From NCBI GenBank assembly GCA_023259315.1, contig JAHFQL010000002.1, forward strand, positions 4,058 to 31,411: 27,354 nt of DNA. The letters run 5' to 3'. The DNA is from Candidatus Woesearchaeota archaeon. GTDB taxonomy: Archaea > Nanoarchaeota > Nanoarchaeia > Woesearchaeales > GW2011-AR4. The position numbers and the translations under genes are program-made. Below, one piece after another: positions 22,647 through 27,354 of this stretch. Position 1 is the stretch's first letter. Each line of letters begins with the position of its first letter. A model generated the notes under the pieces. It ran no database searches. It saw nothing but the letters and a program-made list of their open reading frames with translations, and was not told the origin of the DNA.

Positions 22647-23603
22647 ATGGGCATGATAACAGCTGATGTAAAGTTAATTCTGAAAAAACAGCAATACGAG
22701 ATTGTTGGCAATCATACCAGGGTCAAGACCTGCCACTGGACTAAAAGCGACTTGAGAGGGGAAGGCGGCTGCTACAAGAACAAGTTTTATGGAATTAACT
22801 CGCATCAATGTATACAGATGACCCCAACTTTCACTTGCAACAACGCTTGCGTATTTTGCTGGCGTGATCTGAGATATCACACGCAGCAAGCCATGGAAAC
22901 TGGAATTGACAGTCCTGTTGAAATAGTTGAAGGCACCATAGAAGCGCAAAAAAAACTTCTTTCTGGATTTGGTGGCAATCCGAAAACAGAGGAAGAGAAA
23001 TTTGAAAGGGCAATGCAGCCGCAGCATGTTGCAATCTCACTTGATGGCGAGCCAACTTTATATCCTAAACTGCCAGAATTGGTCAGGGAATACAAGAAAA
23101 AGGGATTTTCAACATTTGTTGTGAGCAATGGATTGCTACCGGAGAGAATTGAAAAATTAATCGAGGAACCGCCAACTCAATTATATATTTCTGTTGATGC
23201 CCCAAATGAAGAGCTGTTTAATATAATTGACAGGCCCATAATAAAAAACGCGTGGCAGGGCTTGATGAAAACATTAAGCATGCTTCCCCAGATAAGGGAA
23301 AAATCACGGACTGTCTTAAGATTCACTTTGATCAAGGGCTTGAACATGACAAAGCCGGAGCAATGGGCCGGTATAATAAAATTAAGCAATCCAATGTTTG
23401 TCGAGGTAAAAGCATACATGTGGGTTGGTATGTCAAGAGAAAGGCTTGAGCAGGAAAATATGCCGAATCATGAAGAGATAAGGGAATTTGCCAAAGAAAT
23501 TGCTAAATATGCTGATTACAAGCTGATAGATGAGCATGAGCCTTCAAGAGTTGTTTTATTAATGAAAGAAGATTTTGAAGGCCGAGTCATGAAGTTTGTT
23601 TAA
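22647..23603 (+). CDS. taw1: tRNA 4-demethylwyosine synthase (radical SAM)
   Basis: Taw1 converts N1-methylguanosine-37 in tRNA-Phe to the tricyclic wyosine base using pyruvate. The 318-residue protein has CHWTKSDLRGEGGCYKNKFYGI and HQCIQMTPTFTCNNACVFCWRD, in which the CNNACVFC motif binds the radical SAM [4Fe-4S] cluster. HVAISLDGEPTLYP, LYISVDAPNEELFNIIDRP and VEVKAYMWVGMSRERL follow. It is a complete archaeal-length enzyme. An ATG at 22653 is a possible alternative start. It ends with a stop interlocked with the convergent gene. Confidence 0.95.
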   Translation: MGMITADVKLILKKQQYEIVGNHTRVKTCHWTKSDLRGEGGCYKNKFYGINSHQCIQMTPTFTCNNACVFCWRDLRYHTQQAMETGIDSPVEIVEGTIEAQKKLLSGFGGNPKTEEEKFERAMQPQHVAISLDGEPTLYPKLPELVREYKKKGFSTFVVSNGLLPERIEKLIEEPPTQLYISVDAPNEELFNIIDRPIIKNAWQGLMKTLSMLPQIREKSRTVLRFTLIKGLNMTKPEQWAGIIKLSNPMFVEVKAYMWVGMSRERLEQENMPNHEEIREFAKEIAKYADYKLIDEHEPSRVVLLMKEDFEGRVMKFV

Positions 23604-24205
23604 ATCTCTATAATCTTTCCAAATGGCCCTGGATTTATGACTTTTGTTTTTCCAATCTTGTCTTCTTTTCCAAAATTCTCGTGCAGATGCCCTGAAATTG
23701 ATAAATTTACGCCATATTTTTTTATGAAATCTAAAAATGACTTGCTACCGGCATGATTTTTACCAAGTTTGTCTAGCCTTGTTCCATAAGGTGGAGCATG
23801 TGTCAATAAAATTATCTTCTTGCCTTTGTTTTCTTTTATTATTTTATTAAATTTTGTTTTTGCAATATGCTCAAACATCCTGTCTGTTTTTGAAAATCCG
23901 CCTCCACCGTAGCCGAGGAACAGCAAATCCTCCTCTATAAAATAATTTTTATGTATAAAGATTATGTTTTTGAACAGTCTTGAATATTTAAAAAAAGTTG
24001 AAGCATCTTCGTGATTGCCATGTATAATCAATATTCTTTTATTTAGCTGGCTCAATTTTCGCATTATTCCAACAATCCCGTGCTCAAAAATAGAAATGTC
24101 ACCAGCGCAAACCAGCAAGTCTGGCTTTTGATATTTTACTTTCTGCTCCAATCTTCTCAATGCAGTTAAAGAGCCGTGAATGTCTGTGAAAGCTAAGAGT
24201 TTCAT
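23600..24205 (-). CDS. Metallophosphoesterase (calcineurin-like)
   Basis: The 201-residue protein shows the five metal-binding blocks: FTDIHGS, VCAGDIS, IIHGNHED, LLTHAPPYGT and SGHLHENFG, ending NPGPFG. The size and the single domain match small archaeal phosphodiesterases of unknown substrate. A minus-strand TATA-like ATTTAAATAC near 24226-24235 supports the ATG at 24205. Confidence 0.93.
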   Translation of the reverse strand: MKLLAFTDIHGSLTALRRLEQKVKYQKPDLLVCAGDISIFEHGIVGIMRKLSQLNKRILIIHGNHEDASTFFKYSRLFKNIIFIHKNYFIEEDLLFLGYGGGGFSKTDRMFEHIAKTKFNKIIKENKGKKIILLTHAPPYGTRLDKLGKNHAGSKSFLDFIKKYGVNLSISGHLHENFGKEDKIGKTKVINPGPFGKIIEI

Positions 24206-24291
24206 GGCTTTAGGGTTTATTTTAAGTATTTAAATCTGATTATTAAAATTTGTGAATAGATTTAAAAGATATAACAGATAACCATTGAAGT

Positions 24292-24876
24292 ATGGAAGGA
24301 AGAGCAAAACTTGTTTTGATACCAAACTATTCTGGTAATTATACCCCTAAAATAGATGATAGAAATAGATTAAAATTGCCTGAGATGGTGAGGCGAACTA
24401 TGGCTGAGAGAAATAGATATAACATCATGACTGAAGAATTTCATATAATTCCTTATTTTGGTAATGGTTATGCAATGGCTTTTAAAGGAATTCCATTTGC
24501 CAGAATAGAAACTGAAAAAGATGTCACAAAAGAAGATTTAGATGTTTCAAGTATTGATGATATTGTTTATATATCAGCAGGAATTATAAAAAACGATTTG
24601 AAACCTAGGCCAGATTTTATATTTATTAATCCCACTACTGTCTTCATATACTCATCCACCGATGCGCAAAGAATGCTTTATGATGATTCTTGGAAAGATT
24701 GTGGATTTTCATTAAGGCATCAAACTGTAAGTTTAGACGAGCAAGGTCGAATTCAATTAAAAAAGGCGTTTGATGAATTTGAATACTTAAGAAATATAGT
24801 TATTGATAGTGAGAATCGTACTTGCATTACTGGCCAGCCGTTGCTTTTTTGTGTTACTTTAACAAAGCCTACTTAA
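24292..24876 (+). CDS. MraZ/AbrB-like double-domain protein
   Basis: The 194-residue protein has two copies of a D-x-x-x-R-h-x-h pattern, IDDRNRLKLPEMVRR near residue 21 and LDEQGRIQLKKAFDEF near residue 150, each followed by a short helix and strands. This is the layout of MraZ, whose two SpoVT/AbrB-like halves each carry D-x-x-G-R-x-x-h-P. The first copy has N for the G, and the second has K for the P. It is longer than MraZ (about 145 residues) because of an insert around residues 65-130. A DNA-binding role is an inference. The TATA-like GATTTAAAAG at about 24256-24265 fits the start. Confidence 0.65.
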   Translation: MEGRAKLVLIPNYSGNYTPKIDDRNRLKLPEMVRRTMAERNRYNIMTEEFHIIPYFGNGYAMAFKGIPFARIETEKDVTKEDLDVSSIDDIVYISAGIIKNDLKPRPDFIFINPTTVFIYSSTDAQRMLYDDSWKDCGFSLRHQTVSLDEQGRIQLKKAFDEFEYLRNIVIDSENRTCITGQPLLFCVTLTKPT

Positions 24877-26060
24877 ACAACACTATAATAATCTTCCAGC
24901 ACAATCTTATCAACATTATCAAGATTCCTAACAACATACAAACGGCCTTCTCCCAATTCAACTATCTTCTCTGCAAGTTTTTTTCCTTTTTCATCAAGAC
25001 TAATGCCTATCAAAGAGATTGTTATGCCCTTGCTTCTTGCAATCGAAGCTTCTTCCAAAGTAAATTTTTCCGGATCCTCGCCTTTTGTGGGCAAGGCATC
25101 TGTAATCAAAATCAAATGTTTTGTGATTTTATCGCTTGGGAACAATTCAATTGATTTTTGCAGTGTTGAAACTATATCTGTTTCTTTTGATGCCCTTATT
25201 CTTGTTATTTCCTTGAGCAGCCTTGTAAAATCCAGCGTTGGCTCAATTATTCCCATTATTTCGGAGCCAAATACTATCAAACCGACCTTGTTTTTTTCAT
25301 TTATCGCCTTATATGCCAAAGCGATTCCGGCTTTTTTGCAGGCTTCTATCTTCCTGCCCTTCATGGAGCCGGAAGCATCCAACGCGTAGACAATATAGGT
25401 TTGGCCTTTGCTCTGCTTTTCATAAACCTCCAAATCCTTATTGTCAAATCGCGTGTGGCTTCTTCTTAATGCAAGCTTGACTGATTTCTTTAACGCAATG
25501 TCCCTGTACCTGTCCCCTTTCTTGTAGAGCCTTGAATTCTCTTTCTCCCCATAGATAAATGTCCTCTCGCTTATTTTCTCTCCGATAATACCTTTTGATA
25601 TTATTTTGTCAAGCTCCTCAAAATATAGGACCAAAGATGCCAGCTCGATCCCTTTTTCTGATAATGAATTGTCATTTTTCACAAAACCTTCTTCCTTAAG
25701 GTCTTGAATTTTCTGCTGTATTTTTTCTTTTATATCCTTCTGGAATTCCGGTATGCCGATGTTCTTTTTTACGTAGTCGGGCTCGTAGCCGGATACCAAG
25801 CGTATGATTGATTCACCATAAATCTGCTTTGCCAGGGTATAGTTTTTCACCAATTGCTCGAACATCAAATCCGGGCTAAAAGAAGACATGCCCTGATTTA
25901 TCACATCACTTATTAATTTGCCACTGTCTATGACCTTTTTATCGTTTTCGAGAACAGAGTGCATGAATTTGTCTTCAAGCTGCTGAAATGAAAGTTTCCC
26001 AGTCAATTCTTCGGCATGCGAAATCTGATTTACTTCAACCTTGTCGCTACCGGTAATCAC
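24873..26060 (-). CDS. VWA-domain protein paired with an AAA+ ATPase
   Basis: Residues 1-170 are helical and unrecognised. Residues 220-395 form a von Willebrand A domain of the Mg-chelatase D/CoxE kind: IVYALDASGSMKGRKIEACK carries the MIDAS D-x-S-x-S from Asp228, ASKETDIV supplies the Thr, and HLILITDALPT the Asp. The gene starts at a GTG inside the end of the AAA+ gene (14-base overlap), so the two are almost certainly co-translated. MoxR/VWA pairs act as metal-chelatase or chaperone-like remodelling machines; the client here is unknown. Confidence 0.88.
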   Translation of the reverse strand: MITGSDKVEVNQISHAEELTGKLSFQQLEDKFMHSVLENDKKVIDSGKLISDVINQGMSSFSPDLMFEQLVKNYTLAKQIYGESIIRLVSGYEPDYVKKNIGIPEFQKDIKEKIQQKIQDLKEEGFVKNDNSLSEKGIELASLVLYFEELDKIISKGIIGEKISERTFIYGEKENSRLYKKGDRYRDIALKKSVKLALRRSHTRFDNKDLEVYEKQSKGQTYIVYALDASGSMKGRKIEACKKAGIALAYKAINEKNKVGLIVFGSEIMGIIEPTLDFTRLLKEITRIRASKETDIVSTLQKSIELFPSDKITKHLILITDALPTKGEDPEKFTLEEASIARSKGITISLIGISLDEKGKKLAEKIVELGEGRLYVVRNLDNVDKIVLEDYYSVV

Positions 26061-27087
26061 TGCTTTTTTGCTCTTCCAGTTGGTTCTGCCACTTGGTTGC
26101 TTCTATATTTTTATGGAATTGTTCCTTTATGTAGTCTTCAACGCTTTCCAGATACCTTACAGATGGCTTTAATCTGATTCTGTGGGCCAGGACAGAAACA
26201 AGAACATCTTTTATGTCTTCAAACTGTACGCTCTTTCTTTCCTTAAGCAAGGCGTTTGACTGTGATCTTTCATACAATCCTATGGAGGCCCTAACGCTTG
26301 GTTTCTTCTCCAATTTTTCGTCTTGCCTTAGTAATCTTACAAAATATGCCATTAAAGTCAAAATCTCGTCGCTAACATTAACTGTCTTTTCGCCTTTCAT
26401 AGCAACGATTTTTTTCTCTGTCTCAATATTTTCAGGGTAATCCATATAGACCATGTCGAACCTGTCAAGCAAAACATCGCTTAATTTTTCCGTTGATGTG
26501 TCTTCAGGATTCATTGTGCCTATAAAAATAAGATTTATGTCAAAATCCACGTCATAAGAACCTATGGTTGCTTTGCCTTCTTCAAGCACTTGTAGCAATG
26601 CATTCTGCAGTTTTTCAGGGCATCTGTTGAGTTCGTCAAAAAACAAAATGCCATTGTTGGCTTTGAATATCTTTCCAGGAGTGAAGGCCTCCAAGCTCAA
26701 AGGGCCGAATTTCAGCGCTTTTATTGGATCTATGTCTCCCAACAAATCTTCTACAGTCAAATCCGGACTTCCTTGTATCCTAATAAATCTTTTAATTCCA
26801 TCAAGCCTAACAGTCTTGTGCTTTTTTTGTTGCTTGCACGAAGGGCAAATTGGATTGGAGGGAATGCAATGATAGCTGCAGCCTTCATTAACTTCCATAT
26901 CCGGCAGCAATTTTGCCAGGTTCTTTGCTAGAGTTGTTTTGCCAATTCCCGGCTGGCCAACTATTATAATGTGGCGATTCATGAGCAAGGCTGATTTCAC
27001 AGATTGCTTTGCCTGCTCCTGGCCAAGAATGTCTGTAAATGGGTCCTTATTTTTCAAAAATATTTCCCTCAGTTGTTGGCTTAGCAT
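26047..27087 (-). CDS. MoxR/ChlI-like AAA+ ATPase
   Basis: The 346-residue protein shows ILGQEQAKQSVKSALL, Walker A VGQPGIGKTTLAKNLAK, Walker B ILFFDELNRCPEKLQNALLQ, sensor 1 FIGTMNPED and the arginine finger LLDRFDMVY, with a C-terminal helical lid. Between Walker A and the DLLGDIDP segment there is an insert with C-x3-C-x6-C-x2-C (GCSYHCIPSNPICPSCK), a possible zinc knuckle. It is the first gene of the AAA+/VWA pair. Confidence 0.92.
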   Translation of the reverse strand: MLSQQLREIFLKNKDPFTDILGQEQAKQSVKSALLMNRHIIIVGQPGIGKTTLAKNLAKLLPDMEVNEGCSYHCIPSNPICPSCKQQKKHKTVRLDGIKRFIRIQGSPDLTVEDLLGDIDPIKALKFGPLSLEAFTPGKIFKANNGILFFDELNRCPEKLQNALLQVLEEGKATIGSYDVDFDINLIFIGTMNPEDTSTEKLSDVLLDRFDMVYMDYPENIETEKKIVAMKGEKTVNVSDEILTLMAYFVRLLRQDEKLEKKPSVRASIGLYERSQSNALLKERKSVQFEDIKDVLVSVLAHRIRLKPSVRYLESVEDYIKEQFHKNIEATKWQNQLEEQKSSDYR

Positions 27088-27144
27088 TTTATAGTATATA
27101 GACCTTGAAGAGAAGAGCGAATTGTTTATAAAAGTTTTGAAATG

Positions 27145-27236
27145 TTCAGCTTTGCCTCATAAGTCCGATTTTTGACCGACTATTGGGGCAGATGGCTGAC
27201 TTTTGGGGCAAGTGGCTCTATTGAGGCAAAGCTGAA
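27145..27236. repeat. 15-bp inverted repeat in the AAA+ upstream gap
   Basis: TTCAGCTTTGCCTCA (27145-27159) and TGAGGCAAAGCTGAA (27222-27236) are perfect inverted copies 62 bases apart. GAAATGTTC occurs in direct orientation overlapping both arms (27139-27147 and 27234-27242). Confidence 0.6.
27178..27217 (+). repeat. Tandem 20-bp doublet inside the inverted repeat
   Basis: GACTATTGGGGCAGATGGCT (27178-27197) is followed directly by GACTTTTGGGGCAAGTGGCT (27198-27217), 17 of 20 bases alike. No gene is seen here; the doublet fills the loop of the flanking 15-bp inverted repeat. Confidence 0.55.
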
Positions 27237-27241
27237 ATGTT

Positions 27242-27354
27242 CTAAATCAATCTAATTAGATAAACTGCAGCCCCAGCCACAAATGGCACAATCAAATTAT
27301 CATCCACTTGCTCCGCTCCAATTTTTACCTCAATTGCTTCAACAACCATCGCAG
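27242..27354 (-). CDS. C-terminal end of a dolichol/phytol kinase-like membrane protein (partial)
   Basis: Only 37 codons are inside the window. They read MVVEAIEVKIGAEQVDDNLI and then VPFVAGAAVYLIRLI before the stop. The V-E-A-(I/L)... D-D-N-L-(I/T)-V-P-(F/L)-V-x-G pattern followed by a hydrophobic tail is the usual end of the SEC59/dolichol-kinase and CTP-transferase superfamily. The rest of the gene lies beyond the right edge, so the substrate cannot be told. Confidence 0.6.
   Translation of the reverse strand, partial: AMVVEAIEVKIGAEQVDDNLIVPFVAGAAVYLIRLI

Overview
The window reads as chromosomal DNA of an AT-rich archaeon, most likely a small-genome DPANN-type lineage (Woesearchaeota/Pacearchaeota-like; lineage placement is inference). 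The archaeal assignment rests on aIF5B, archaeal EF-1 beta beside its Zn-ribbon partner, Trm1, RtcA, Taw1, the archaeal riboflavin synthase and CTP-dependent riboflavin kinase, TFS, a His-type signal peptidase, and TATA-like boxes 21-34 bp upstream of many start codons, which suggests leaderless mRNAs.

Layout. 1-1172: partial secreted Cys-rich protein. 1206-2190: wreck of a DDE transposase joined to a truncated IS200/IS605 tnpA. 2301-5044: surface and membrane proteins (membrane-anchored winged helix, secreted coiled-coil protein with 11-residue repeats, small lipoprotein). 5078-11303: information-processing genes (rtcA, Zn-ribbon protein, EF-1 beta, trm1, infB, PUA protein), plus a PEGA lipoprotein. 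11300-13447: two unrecognised proteins. 13449-14706: ribK-ribC-ribH operon. 14798-17487: RuvC-like DUF460 protein, NMD3-like protein, signal peptidase, TFS. 17559-19480: a diversity-generating retroelement (DGR). 19600-24876: DUF167 protein, helical protein, tmk, dut, hypothetical, taw1, metallophosphoesterase, MraZ-like protein. 24873-27087: AAA+/VWA pair. 27242-27354: end of a probable dolichol-kinase-like gene.

The main discovery is the DGR on the minus strand. The last part of a 244-residue protein (variable repeat, 18804-18888) is nearly identical to an AAC/AAT-rich template repeat (18456-18537), and the differences sit almost only at template adenines (13 of 21 adenines changed, one other substitution). 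The template lies just upstream of a DGR-type reverse transcriptase. That RT has an internal deletion with a frameshift that removes its first catalytic aspartate motif, so this copy looks dead although template and target are intact. The template is one AAC codon shorter than the variable repeat, which suggests that it changed after the last mutagenic transfer.

Gene packing is tight: four convergent pairs end with interlocked stop codons that share a TA dinucleotide.
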